Part shown: positions 47,518 through 55,248 of the stretch, piece after piece
How positions within the stretch are numbered: position 1 is the first letter of the stretch
How the letters are laid out: each line of letters begins with the position of its first letter
Assembly: GCF_008180615.1 (NCBI RefSeq)
Contig: NZ_VTEH01000001.1
Coordinates: 280,201-344,200 of the forward strand
DNA: 64,000 nt
Source: Rossellomorea vietnamensis
Lineage (GTDB): Bacteria; Bacillota; Bacilli; Bacillales; Bacillaceae_B
Direction: 5' to 3'
The notes under the pieces: model-generated
What the model was told of the DNA's origin: nothing
Seen by the model: only the letters and a program-made list of their open reading frames with translations
Databases searched by the model: none
Made by a program: the position numbers and the translations under genes

Positions 47518-49593
47518 TTATTGCTGTGTTTCTTCTTTATAATCACAGTTCGAACATTGTACTTGAACACCTTTTTTCAGCTTCTTCTCCACTAAGAGAT
47601 GTTCACACTTAGGACATTTCCTGTCAATCGGTTTGTCCCAAGAAAGGAATTCGCACTTCGGATATTGGTCACACCCGTAGAAAATGCGTTTCTTCTTACT
47701 CTTTCTTTCGATGATATTACCCTCTGCACAATCAGGGCACTTAACACCGATTTCCTTCACGATTGCCTTGGTGTTGCGGCAGTCCGGGAAGTTGCTGCAT
47801 GCCATGAACTTTCCATAGCGTCCCATTTTGAATACCATAGGGTGTCCGCAGTTTTCGCAGTCCTCACCAGCAGGTTCATCTTTAATCTCTACCTTCTCCA
47901 TTTCTTCCTCGGCTTTTTCAAGATGTTTTTCGAATCCTCTGTAGAACTGATCGATAATGTTGACCCATTTTTCTTTACCATCTTCAACGTAATCAAGATC
48001 ACGTTCCATATTGGCAGTAAATTCGACATCTATTATTTCAGGGAAGAACTCTGAAACAAGTTCGGAAACAATCCCTCCGAGCTCTGTCGGGATAAACCGT
48101 TTGTTGTCAAGGCTTACATACCCTCTCCTTTGTATTGTATCCAAAGTCGGGGCGTATGTGGACGGCCTCCCTATACCCAGCTCTTCCAGTGTCCTGACCA
48201 GCCTTGCCTCTGTATATCGGGGCGGCGGCTGTGTGAAATGCTGCTTGGGATCGATATCCTCGTAGCTGACAATGTCCCCTTCTTCTAGGGCCGGAAGCAT
48301 ATTCTCCTTCTCTTCTTTCCCGTCATCTGTTCCTTCTACGTACACTTTCATGAAACCAGGGAATTTAACTTTAGATCCGTTGGCACGGAAGAACACGTCA
48401 CCATTTACTACATCAAAACTCATCGTATCCATGACTGCTGAAGCCATCTGGCTTGCGACAAAACGTTCCCATATAAGCTTATACAGCCTCAATTGATCTC
48501 TCGACAGATACTCCTTCATTGCAGCAGGGTCTCTCAAGGTTGAGGTTGGCCGGACAGCTTCATGGGCATCTTGTGCTTTTTGCCCCTTTTTCTCTTTTCG
48601 TTCCTGGCTTTTTATAAATTCCGAGCCATATTTCTCAGTGATATAGTCTGATGCTTCTTTTTGGGCTACTTCTGAAATACGGGTAGAGTCTGTTCTCATA
48701 TACGTTATGAGACCGACAGTTCCTTCTTTTCCGATTTCAATCCCTTCGTATAACTGCTGAGCAAGCATCATCGTTTTCTTCGCCCTGAAGTTCAGCTTCC
48801 TGGCTGCCTCCTGCTGTAAAGATGAAGTAGTAAACGGTGCAGCAGGATTCCTTTTTCTTTCCTTCTTGGTTACTTTCTTGATTTCGAAAGAATCACCTTT
48901 AATCTTTTTCAGAACATCCTTTACCTCTTGTTCAGTTTTCAGGTCAAGTTTGTTTCCGTCCAGCCCATAGAAGGCTCCCTCGAATGAGCTCTTGCCCTTT
49001 TTAAATTGTGCATGAATCGTCCAATATTCTTCGGGTATGAACTCTTTTATTTCTTTTTCGCGGTCAATGATCAACCTTACTGCAACCGATTGAACCCTCC
49101 CGGCACTAAGACCCTTCTTTACTTTCTTCCAAAGGAGGGGGCTGATATTATAGCCGACGAGCCTGTCCAAGATCCTTCTTGCCTGCTGGGCGTCAACCAG
49201 ATCCATATTTATGGCACGAGGATGCTTGAAAGATTCCTTGATGGCATCCTTCGTGATTTCATTAAACACGACCCTGCACTCAGAGTGGACATCCATGTCC
49301 AGGCTGTGGGCAAGATGCCAGGCAATTGCTTCTCCTTCTCTGTCGGGGTCAGCCGCAAGATAAATCTTTTTCGCTTTTTTGGCAGCTGTTTTTAATTCTT
49401 TTAAAACGGGTCCCTTACCACGGATTGTAATGTATTTTGGATTGAATCCGTCTTCTACATCAACACCCATCTGACTTTTAGGGAGATCTCGTACATGGCC
49501 CATCGAAGCACGGACCTTATATTTCTTTCCTAAATATTTCTCGATTGTCTTTGCCTTTGCGGGCGACTCAACAATCACTAGATAATCTGACAT
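47518..49593 (-). CDS. topA: DNA topoisomerase I
   Basis: Type IA topoisomerase that relaxes negative supercoils. 691 residues. TOPRIM domain ([31 protein letters not shown]), catalytic tyrosine in [14 protein letters not shown], and three C-terminal four-cysteine zinc fingers (CENCG, CPDCAEG, CPKCEHL onward). AAGGAGG precedes the ATG. Confidence 0.98.
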   Translation of the reverse strand: MSDYLVIVESPAKAKTIEKYLGKKYKVRASMGHVRDLPKSQMGVDVEDGFNPKYITIRGKGPVLKELKTAAKKAKKIYLAADPDREGEAIAWHLAHSLDMDVHSECRVVFNEITKDAIKESFKHPRAINMDLVDAQQARRILDRLVGYNISPLLWKKVKKGLSAGRVQSVAVRLIIDREKEIKEFIPEEYWTIHAQFKKGKSSFEGAFYGLDGNKLDLKTEQEVKDVLKKIKGDSFEIKKVTKKERKRNPAAPFTTSSLQQEAARKLNFRAKKTMMLAQQLYEGIEIGKEGTVGLITYMRTDSTRISEVAQKEASDYITEKYGSEFIKSQERKEKKGQKAQDAHEAVRPTSTLRDPAAMKEYLSRDQLRLYKLIWERFVASQMASAVMDTMSFDVVNGDVFFRANGSKVKFPGFMKVYVEGTDDGKEEKENMLPALEEGDIVSYEDIDPKQHFTQPPPRYTEARLVRTLEELGIGRPSTYAPTLDTIQRRGYVSLDNKRFIPTELGGIVSELVSEFFPEIIDVEFTANMERDLDYVEDGKEKWVNIIDQFYRGFEKHLEKAEEEMEKVEIKDEPAGEDCENCGHPMVFKMGRYGKFMACSNFPDCRNTKAIVKEIGVKCPDCAEGNIIERKSKKKRIFYGCDQYPKCEFLSWDKPIDRKCPKCEHLLVEKKLKKGVQVQCSNCDYKEETQQ

Positions 49594-50193
49594 TAAATTG
49601 CCTCCTTAAAGAGGGAAATCGTTTATTTTTTCGTTCTAATCATCCATATCTTTGCTATATGATATACTTTCAGCTCCAGCAGTAATCCTTGCGGAGCGGA
49701 AGAGGCGATTCAGTAAAAACATCTGCAGGCTGGGCGCTCTTGCTTGCTTTCCAATCTATCTTTCTTAAAAAGGAAGAGCAGCTCTTTTCTTCTTGCTTAC
49801 CACGATATTTCGTAATCATGGCGTTATCATACGTTCGTGATATCAAATAGCAGCAAAGTTTACGAAAAGTGTTAATTTTTTCACTGGAACGCTTATGATC
49901 CAACAGCTTTTAATTCGGGAAATTATTATGAATCATTGATAGAGCCAAGGAAACGGTTCCAACAGCTCAATCAAAAAGAAACTGTTTATTGGTATTATAT
50001 CTGTTGCAAAATGTATAACAGATTGAGAAGAAATGCAACCTTTTTATACATTTTATACATATTAAGAGGGATTTTTCAAAAAAATCAGCTGATTATATAC
50101 TATTCTTTTATCCTTTTTCTTGCTTTATAAGCACGCTGCATTATTCTAAGTCAGGCAGACCGTTATGTAAAGAACTGTCTGCTTTTCTAAAGT
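49594..50193. other. 600 bp gene-free spacer between dprA and topA
   Basis: Contains repeat R2 copy C (49774-49872) and, near the dprA end, an inverted repeat GCAGAC-GTT/AAC-GTCTGC (about 50157-50184) whose T-run lies on the plus strand, so it is a poor terminator for dprA. The rest is AT-rich (about 49940-50130) with no believable gene on either strand. Confidence 0.6.
49774..49872 (+). repeat. Repeat family R2, copy C
   Basis: AGAGCAGCTCTTTTCTTCTT at the left, GGCGTTATCATACGTTCGTG in the middle and GCAGCAAAGTTTACGAAAAG at the right follow the same block order as 53681-53800 and 10570-10667. The left end is a small palindrome AGAGCAGCTCT. Confidence 0.7.
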
Positions 50194-51087
50194 TTATATG
50201 TTTTTATAAGAATTATACGCGAATTCTGAAACAATGTCTTCAGACGATGTAATAAGTTTCGCCCCTTGTTGAATCAGTAAGTTGCTTCCCTCCGAAAGAG
50301 ATGAATCCATTCTGCCAGGAAGCGCAAAGACATCTCTTCCTTCATTCAAGCTGTATTCTGCCGTAATCAAGGAACCGCTCTTTCTGCTTGCCTGGGTAAC
50401 AAGGACTGCTTGAGTCATGCCGCTTATAATTCTATTCCTCAAAGGAAAATGCCAGCGCTGAGGCCGGGTATCCGGTGGATACTCTGAAAGGATCAGCTGA
50501 TTGGTTTTCATCCATTCTGCCAGTCTTCGGTTGGCAGCAGGATAGATGTGATTCAGCCCGCCTCCTATTACTGCTATAGTTTCGCCTTTTAATTCTATGG
50601 TTTTCCGATGCGCCATCTCGTCTGCTCCTGCAGCCAGTCCGCTGACAATCACAAAGTTTTCTTTCACTAACTGGGGCAGAAGAAAATTTAAAGAAGCAGA
50701 AGAATATTCATCGGCTTTCCTGGAACCAACAATGGCAATCTTTTTCTCTCTCTCCAACAAGCCGGCTTTTCCTGAAAAGAATAATACCCAGGGCGGATCG
50801 TAAATATTCTTCAGCAGGGGAGGATATTTATGATCAAAAACAGTCATGAAGCTAATATTACGGTCTTCATATTCTTTCATTTTGGGTAAAGGGTCGAATG
50901 AGTGAAATTGCTTATAGAAAGCGTTGACTTTACTTGCGGAAATAGGGAGGATATTACGCAGATCAGCTGGTGTCAGCATGTTGATTTCATTTGGAGAAGG
51001 AACAGCCTTCATAAGAAGGGATATTGACTTCCAGCCTATACTCTCACAATGCTGAAGGGTAAAAAGAATGTTTCTGTCAATGTTCAT
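50194..51087 (-). CDS. dprA: DNA processing protein DprA (Smf)
   Basis: Loads RecA onto incoming single-stranded DNA during transformation. 297 residues. Rossmann-like domain with GSRKAD at 121-126, IVSGLAAGADEMAH at 147-160 and AVIGGGLNHIYPA. Conserved position between sucD and topA. Separated from sucD by a strong terminator, so it needs its own promoter in the 36 bp before its start or depends on read-through. Confidence 0.96.
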   Translation of the reverse strand: MNIDRNILFTLQHCESIGWKSISLLMKAVPSPNEINMLTPADLRNILPISASKVNAFYKQFHSFDPLPKMKEYEDRNISFMTVFDHKYPPLLKNIYDPPWVLFFSGKAGLLEREKKIAIVGSRKADEYSSASLNFLLPQLVKENFVIVSGLAAGADEMAHRKTIELKGETIAVIGGGLNHIYPAANRRLAEWMKTNQLILSEYPPDTRPQRWHFPLRNRIISGMTQAVLVTQASRKSGSLITAEYSLNEGRDVFALPGRMDSSLSEGSNLLIQQGAKLITSSEDIVSEFAYNSYKNI

Positions 51088-51126
51088 TTAAACCTCCTGA
51101 ATATAATTTTTCAAAATTTTAAAAAG

Positions 51127-51162
51127 GACTGAACAGGATGGTTTTATGCATCCTGTTCAGTC
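51127..51162 (-). terminator. Rho-independent terminator after sucCD
   Basis: 14 bp stem GACTGAACAGGATG with CATCCTGTTCAGTC, 8 nt loop, followed by CTTTTTAAAA on the minus strand. 15 bp past the sucD stop. Confidence 0.95.
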
Positions 51163-51176
51163 GAGTTTCTACTATA

Positions 51177-52079
51177 TTAATGTGTTTTACATTTATCGTA
51201 AATGCCTTTATCCCTAAGGACTTTGATAAGTGTCTCACCCATGTCGGACGGTGTCGGAGCTACTTCGATTCCACACTCATTCATAACACGGATTTTTTCA
51301 TCTGCCGTACCTTTACCGCCTGAAATGATGGCACCCGCATGGCCCATGCGCTTTCCTGGAGGTGCCGTACGCCCGCCGATAAAGCCGACTACCGGTTTTG
51401 TCATATTGGCTTTAACCCACTCGGCTGCTTCTTCCTCTGCAGTACCGCCAATCTCACCAATCATGATGACAGCATATGTGTCTTCATCTTCATTAAAAGC
51501 TTTCAACACATCGATGAAATCTGTGCCGTTTACAGGATCACCGCCGATACCTACTGCTGTAGACTGTCCTATCCCTTCCTGTGACAGTTGGTGTACAGCT
51601 TCATACGTTAATGTACCAGAACGGGAAACAACCCCTACATGCCCTTTTGTATGGATGTAGCCAGGCATGATTCCGATCTTGCATTCATCAGGAGTGATGA
51701 CGCCAGGACAGTTAGGACCGACTAGACGTGTCTTTTTGCCTTCCATGTAGCGTTTCACTTTCACCATATCCAGCACAGGGATGTGCTCTGTAATACAGAT
51801 GGCAAGGTCCAATTCAGCATCAACAGCTTCCAGGATCGCATCAGCTGCGAATGGAGCCGGAACATAGATAACTGAAGCATTTGCGCCAGTTTCTCTTGTT
51901 GCTTCCTCGACTGTATTGTATACAGGAACTCCTTCAACTTCGGTTCCGCCTTTTCCTGGAGTCACACCAGCAACGATCTGCGTACCGTATTCAAGCATTT
52001 GCTTTGTATGGAAAAGAGCAGTCGAACCAGTAATACCTTGAACAATAACTTTTGTATCTTTATTAATAAATACGCTCAT
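51177..52079 (-). CDS. sucD: Succinyl-CoA synthetase alpha subunit
   Basis: TCA cycle enzyme that couples succinyl-CoA cleavage to nucleotide phosphorylation. 300 residues. CoA-binding [14 protein letters not shown] and the phosphohistidine site [14 protein letters not shown] are intact. 16 bp after sucC. Confidence 0.98.
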   Translation of the reverse strand: MSVFINKDTKVIVQGITGSTALFHTKQMLEYGTQIVAGVTPGKGGTEVEGVPVYNTVEEATRETGANASVIYVPAPFAADAILEAVDAELDLAICITEHIPVLDMVKVKRYMEGKKTRLVGPNCPGVITPDECKIGIMPGYIHTKGHVGVVSRSGTLTYEAVHQLSQEGIGQSTAVGIGGDPVNGTDFIDVLKAFNEDEDTYAVIMIGEIGGTAEEEAAEWVKANMTKPVVGFIGGRTAPPGKRMGHAGAIISGGKGTADEKIRVMNECGIEVAPTPSDMGETLIKVLRDKGIYDKCKTH

Positions 52080-52095
52080 TAGTCCTCCGCCTTTC

Positions 52096-53256
52096 TTATC
52101 CTACTTGCTCAACAATTTTTTGTGCGCCGTCCGCCATGGATTGCGCGGCAATGATATTAAGACCTGACTCACTCAGGATTTTCTTTCCTAGATCAACGTT
52201 CGTTCCTTCAAGACGTACAACCAACGGAACTTTAAGCTCAACTTGTTTAGCCGCTTCAACAACACCCTCGGCAATAATGTCACACTTCATGATTCCACCG
52301 AAGATATTAACGAATATGCCTTTTACATTTTCATCGGAAAGGATGATCTTAAATGCTTCAGTAACTTTTTCAGCTGTTGCTCCGCCCCCAACATCAAGGA
52401 AGTTCGCGGGATCTCCGCCGTAATGCTTAACGATATCCATAGTTGCCATCGCCAAGCCTGCACCATTAACCATGCAGCCAATATTTCCGTCAAGGGAAAT
52501 GTAGCTCAAATCATATTTGGAAGCTTCGATTTCTTTTTGATCTTCTTCTTCAAGGTCACGAAGTTCCAGGACGCTTTTCTGGCGGTACAGTGCATTAGCA
52601 TCAAAGTTGAACTTTGCATCCAATGCCATTACATTGCCATCACCCGTTACAACCAAAGGATTGATTTCAACGATAGAAGCATCTTTTTGGATATAAACAT
52701 TATATAGGCCCAGCATGAACTTAGCCGCTTTATTGACAAGCTCTTTCGGGATATTGATATTGAATGCGATCCGGCGTGCCTGGAATCCAGTCAGGCCGAC
52801 TACAGGATCAATATATTCTTTGAAGATCTTCTCAGGAGTAGCTTCAGCCACTTCTTCGATTTCTGTGCCTCCTTCTTCAGAAGCCATCAAGACCACTTGG
52901 GAAGTTGCTCTGTCCAGTACAAGACCGACATAATACTCCTTCTTGATGTCGCAGCCTTCCTCTACAAGTAAGCGCTTAACTTCCTTGCCTTCCGGGCCTG
53001 TTTGGTGGGTTACCAACGTTTTTCCCAGCAGTTCTTCTGCGTATGTACGTACTTCGTCAATACTCTTTGCGATTTTAACTCCGCCCGCTTTTCCACGGCC
53101 GCCTGCATGAATTTGCGCTTTCACAACATAAACGCTTGAATTCAATGTTTTTGCTGCTTCCACCGCTTCATCCGGAGTAAAAGCCACTTGACCATTAGGT
53201 ACGGGTACCCCATTATTTCTGAGGATTTCTTTACCTTGATATTCATGGATATTCAT
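52096..53256 (-). CDS. sucC: Succinyl-CoA synthetase beta subunit
   Basis: ATP-grasp subunit that binds the nucleotide and succinate. 386 residues from ATG at 53256 ([12 protein letters not shown]); TAGGAGG lies 6 nt upstream, and the longer frame starts within the ribosome binding site. [31 protein letters not shown] and [12 protein letters not shown] are present. Confidence 0.98.
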   Translation of the reverse strand: MNIHEYQGKEILRNNGVPVPNGQVAFTPDEAVEAAKTLNSSVYVVKAQIHAGGRGKAGGVKIAKSIDEVRTYAEELLGKTLVTHQTGPEGKEVKRLLVEEGCDIKKEYYVGLVLDRATSQVVLMASEEGGTEIEEVAEATPEKIFKEYIDPVVGLTGFQARRIAFNINIPKELVNKAAKFMLGLYNVYIQKDASIVEINPLVVTGDGNVMALDAKFNFDANALYRQKSVLELRDLEEEDQKEIEASKYDLSYISLDGNIGCMVNGAGLAMATMDIVKHYGGDPANFLDVGGGATAEKVTEAFKIILSDENVKGIFVNIFGGIMKCDIIAEGVVEAAKQVELKVPLVVRLEGTNVDLGKKILSESGLNIIAAQSMADGAQKIVEQVG

Positions 53257-53301
53257 TTTCCATCCTCCTATCAAACTCTTTCAAAAATAGACTGCGCTTT
53301 C

Positions 53302-53330
53302 ATTGTATAAAATGAAAGATTAGATGTCTA
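53302..53330 (-). promoter_or_regulatory. SigA promoter of sucCD
   Basis: Minus strand TAGACA (53325-53330), 17 nt spacer, TACAAT (53302-53307), leading to a transcript start about 40 nt upstream of sucC. Identical hexamers and spacing to the flgB promoter. Confidence 0.7.
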
Positions 53331-53680
53331 CATATATGCACAAAATATTATATTAATTTTAAAATTCAGAAATATAAAGAGAGAAAAAGGGTACTGTTTT
53401 TCGTTTTTGTGGAATGAAAACGTTATCTTAAAAAAACAATATGGGGGGATTTCCCCGGTACACTATCAATCTATGACCCTTTTTTCGTATAGATCTGAGC
53501 TGGTAACTCCCTGGCCAATTCTCTCCTTAAAACATAGTAATGTGAAAAGAAAAACATACAAATGCTTTACTGAAATCTTCTTGCTTTTTTTACAAGGCTG
53601 CACTCACATAAATTGCTGCTTTCAGAAAAATCCCAAGGGCCGGATTTTTCTCGGGATACTAACGTTTTCTCTCTCACCTG

Positions 53681-53800
53681 AAGGAGCAGCTCTCTTCTTT
53701 CTTGCTTACCATAATAAGGATAATATAGGTGAATTATGGTGTTATCTTATGAAATTCATATTAAACAGCAGGAAAGTTTTCGAAAAGAGCCTTTTACAAT
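53681..53800 (+). repeat. Repeat family R2, copy D
   Basis: GGAGCAGCTCTCTTCTTTCT at the left, GTGAATTATGGTGTTATC and GAAATTCATATTAAACAGCA in the middle, GAAAGTTTTCGAAAAGAGCC at the right. The right end (AAAAGAGCC with GGGTTCTTTT at 53783-53814) can fold into a terminator-like hairpin on the plus strand. Best-preserved copy of the family. Confidence 0.7.
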
Positions 53801-53859
53801 AACGGGTTCTTTTTTGAAGTACAAACTTCTAATTAGCCAAAGAAATGGTTGAGTGATTT

Positions 53860-54120
53860 CCACTCCAGATGCGTGACTCCGCGGGGCGTGCGGTGAGCCT
53901 CCTCGGCTTCATAAAAAGCGGAAGCGGCCGTTCAGCGACGTACAGATTTTAGGGCTCTCGTATGAGATAAAGGAATCACGAAGAGCGTAAGCGACTCGAT
54001 GATGACTTATCGCAAGGAGAGAGACCGAAATCTGCTAGTCGCTGGCCGCTGAAGCTAGATTCGCCTGTGGGGTCTCACCTGTCACGCTAGTCCCGCAGGA
54101 GGTCACGCACCTTCCGTTCC
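53860..54120 (-). repeat. Composite GC-rich repeat: R1 copy 2 nested in a second element (R3)
   Basis: The centre (53914-54026, minus strand) is R1, inverted relative to 3251-3478. The flanks are different: CCTCCTGCGGGACTAGCGTG and GACAGGTGAGACCCC on one side (54065-54115), GAGGAGGCTCACCGCACGCC and CCGCGGAGTCACGCATCTGG on the other (53865-53905). From memory these flanks are the two halves of a common Bacillaceae interspersed element normally joined by a few bases, so R1 appears inserted in it. Confidence 0.65.
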
Positions 54121-54244
54121 AATCGCTAGAATCTCTATAATTAACTATAATTAACAACTCTCCTTCATACTAATATTAGGATTGAACGTGTGTATGAATT
54201 TGTGTCACAAATTTTGAAAAACAAAAAGTTCTGTCATTTGCTAT

Positions 54245-54328
54245 TTAGGTTGCATTTTGCTTAACCAACAGAACAGATTTACCAGTAAGAATACCGCTAA
54301 ACCAACCAAAAAGGAGTGTCAAAATCAA
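54245..54328 (-). CDS. Possible 27-residue hydrophobic peptide
   Basis: TTG start at 54328 with AGGAG about 11 nt upstream, reading MILTLLFGWFSGILTGK and ending VKQNAT. The Shine-Dalgarno lies in the 11 bp stem 54309-54319/54338-54348 and would be masked in the folded RNA. A hairpin with a T-run (54228-54274) overlaps the stop. Layout recalls type I toxin mRNAs, but no homologue is recognised and no promoter was found; the palindrome may simply be a terminator. Confidence 0.15.
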   Translation of the reverse strand: MILTLLFGWFSGILTGKSVLLVKQNAT

Positions 54329-54348
54329 TGCGATTTAACACTCCTTTT
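54309..54348. terminator. Strong palindrome with T-runs in the repeat island
   Basis: AAAAGGAGTGT and ACACTCCTTTT form an 11 bp perfect stem, extended inside by AAATC/GATTT. The better T-run (CTCCTTTTT) is on the minus strand. No upstream gene obviously needs it, since ylqH has its own terminator. Confidence 0.6.
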
Positions 54349-54590
54349 GATGTGTAATTGTTAATTTTGTACTCGAAAACAGAACCCGTTACTTTTACAA
54401 ACCCTTTTCACAAGGCTTAGTAGTTCATCTGGAATAGCCGCAAAGTTTTTGAGGGCAGCCATTCGCACACGCTATATTGCTGCCTTTTTAATAGGTTCAT
54501 AAATCAAAAGTCTTCCTTACCAGCCTCTGCCTAAAAGGCCCAATCAATTATTTTCTCTGGCTTTTTATCCGGCTGAAAAACGTGGAGAAA

Positions 54591-54776
54591 TAAGTGGAAA
54601 AATTCCGCTTATTAAAGTCATCGCGTGAAAAAACAGCTATAATAAGCGAAGAAATTCCGCTTATTTGTAAAAAAGATTCGAAAATAGTTCATTTTGCTGT
54701 GCTTAAGCGGAAAATATCCGCTTATATACCCTAAATCACATTCAATTCTTTAGCTTAACCGGAAAAACTCCGCTTA
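54591..54776. repeat. Array of four 21 bp palindromes
   Basis: Units at 54591-54611, 54643-54663, 54704-54724 and 54756-54776, consensus TAAGCGGAAAAATTCCGCTTA; start-to-start spacing 52, 61 and 52 bp. The units vary at one to four positions, mostly in the left arm and centre; the right-arm TCCGCTTA is invariant. Spacers are unrelated to each other and AT-rich. Not a CRISPR: units are too short, palindromic, and there is no leader or cas gene. Confidence 0.8.
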
Positions 54777-54945
54777 TTTTAGGCTTTTTTTGTAATGCCA
54801 ATCGGCAAGGATACCTCCCCTCCTGCTGGAATGGCATGTAGTGATAAGGAACCGGCTTTTTCTATAGAAAGAGGGTGTTCTATACCACACTATAGGTTCT
54901 CTGGAACCCCCGGCATAGCTAGGGGTTTTCAAAACCATCATATAA

Positions 54946-54973
54946 AAGCTGAAGCCCCCTTCCGCTTCAGCTT
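54946..54973 (-). terminator. Rho-independent terminator after ylqH
   Basis: AAGCTGAAGC/GCTTCAGCTT, loop of about 8 nt, followed by TTATATG on the minus strand. The ylqH stop codon lies inside the first arm. Confidence 0.85.
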
Positions 54974-55248
54974 CTTCCCGCTTCCTTATCGACTCTGTAC
55001 AAAAAGGCAAACACTTCTGCCACTGCCTGATAGAGTTCCTCAGGTATCGATTCATTGATATCCAGGCTGCCGAGCAATTCTACAAGAGCAGGGTCCTCCT
55101 GCACTGGTATGTCATGCTGCCTCGCCCTTTCAAGGATATTATCCGCTATCAATCCTTTTCCCTTCGCAATGACTTTGGGAGCTTGCTGCCTGTCTGCTTC
55201 GTATTGAAGCGCCACAGCCTGCTTTCTCTTATTCTCATTCTTTTTCAT
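54967..55248 (-). CDS. ylqH: Free-standing FlhB C-terminal-like protein YlqH
   Basis: 93 residues. AVALQYEADRQQAPKVIAKG and IPEELYQAVAEVFAFLYR align with the part of FlhB directly after its NPTH cleavage site (compare flhB at 24973-26055). It has neither the NPTH motif nor membrane segments, so it corresponds to the cleaved FlhB-CC fragment alone. ATG overlaps the ylqG stop (ATGA, 55245-55248). Known in Bacillus as a FlhB-related protein of uncertain role; a part in type III export specificity is inferred. Confidence 0.93.
   Translation of the reverse strand: MKKNENKRKQAVALQYEADRQQAPKVIAKGKGLIADNILERARQHDIPVQEDPALVELLGSLDINESIPEELYQAVAEVFAFLYRVDKEAGRS

Larger units (their letters stand above)
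54149..54366. repeat. 218 bp block bounded by 9 bp inverted repeats
   Basis: AATTAACAA at 54149-54157 and TTGTTAATT at 54358-54366. Inside lie the 54309-54348 palindrome, a small hydrophobic minus-strand frame (54245-54328) and a hairpin with T-run (54228-54274). MITE-like in layout, but no target-site duplication was established. Confidence 0.35.
53801..54390. repeat. Outer inverted-repeat pair enclosing about 590 bp
   Basis: 53801-53825 (AACGGGTTCT ... GTACAAA) matches the complement of 54366-54390 in 22 of 25 positions. The left arm continues the end of R2 copy D. The right arm is preceded on the minus strand by GAAAAGGG, also R2-like, so two R2 ends face each other here. Confidence 0.65.
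53257..54966. other. 1.7 kb repeat-rich island between ylqH and sucC
   Basis: No conserved gene. From left to right: the sucC promoter, AT-rich sequence (53335-53680), R2 copy D (53681-53800), an outer inverted-repeat pair (53801-53825 and 54366-54390), a GC-rich composite repeat (53860-54120), a 218 bp block with its own terminal inverted repeat (54149-54366), a short R2-like fragment (about 54405-54455), four 21 bp palindromes (54591-54776) and the ylqH terminator. Confidence 0.7.

Noticed and set aside
49936..50130. 64-codon plus-strand frame in the dprA-topA spacer
   Set aside because: AT-rich, Ile/Tyr-rich translation with no good ribosome binding site or known family; the only plus-strand candidate in a minus-strand region.
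50157..50184. Inverted repeat as a dprA terminator
   Set aside because: The stem is interrupted and the T-run is on the plus strand, whereas dprA is on the minus strand.
54591..54776. CRISPR-like spacing of four repeats
   Set aside because: Units are 21 bp palindromes, vary between copies, lack a leader and there are no cas genes nearby.
54774..55055. 93-codon minus-strand frame overlapping the ylqH end
   Set aside because: Out of frame with ylqH, crosses its terminator and contains low-complexity sequence; ylqH itself matches FlhB-CC.
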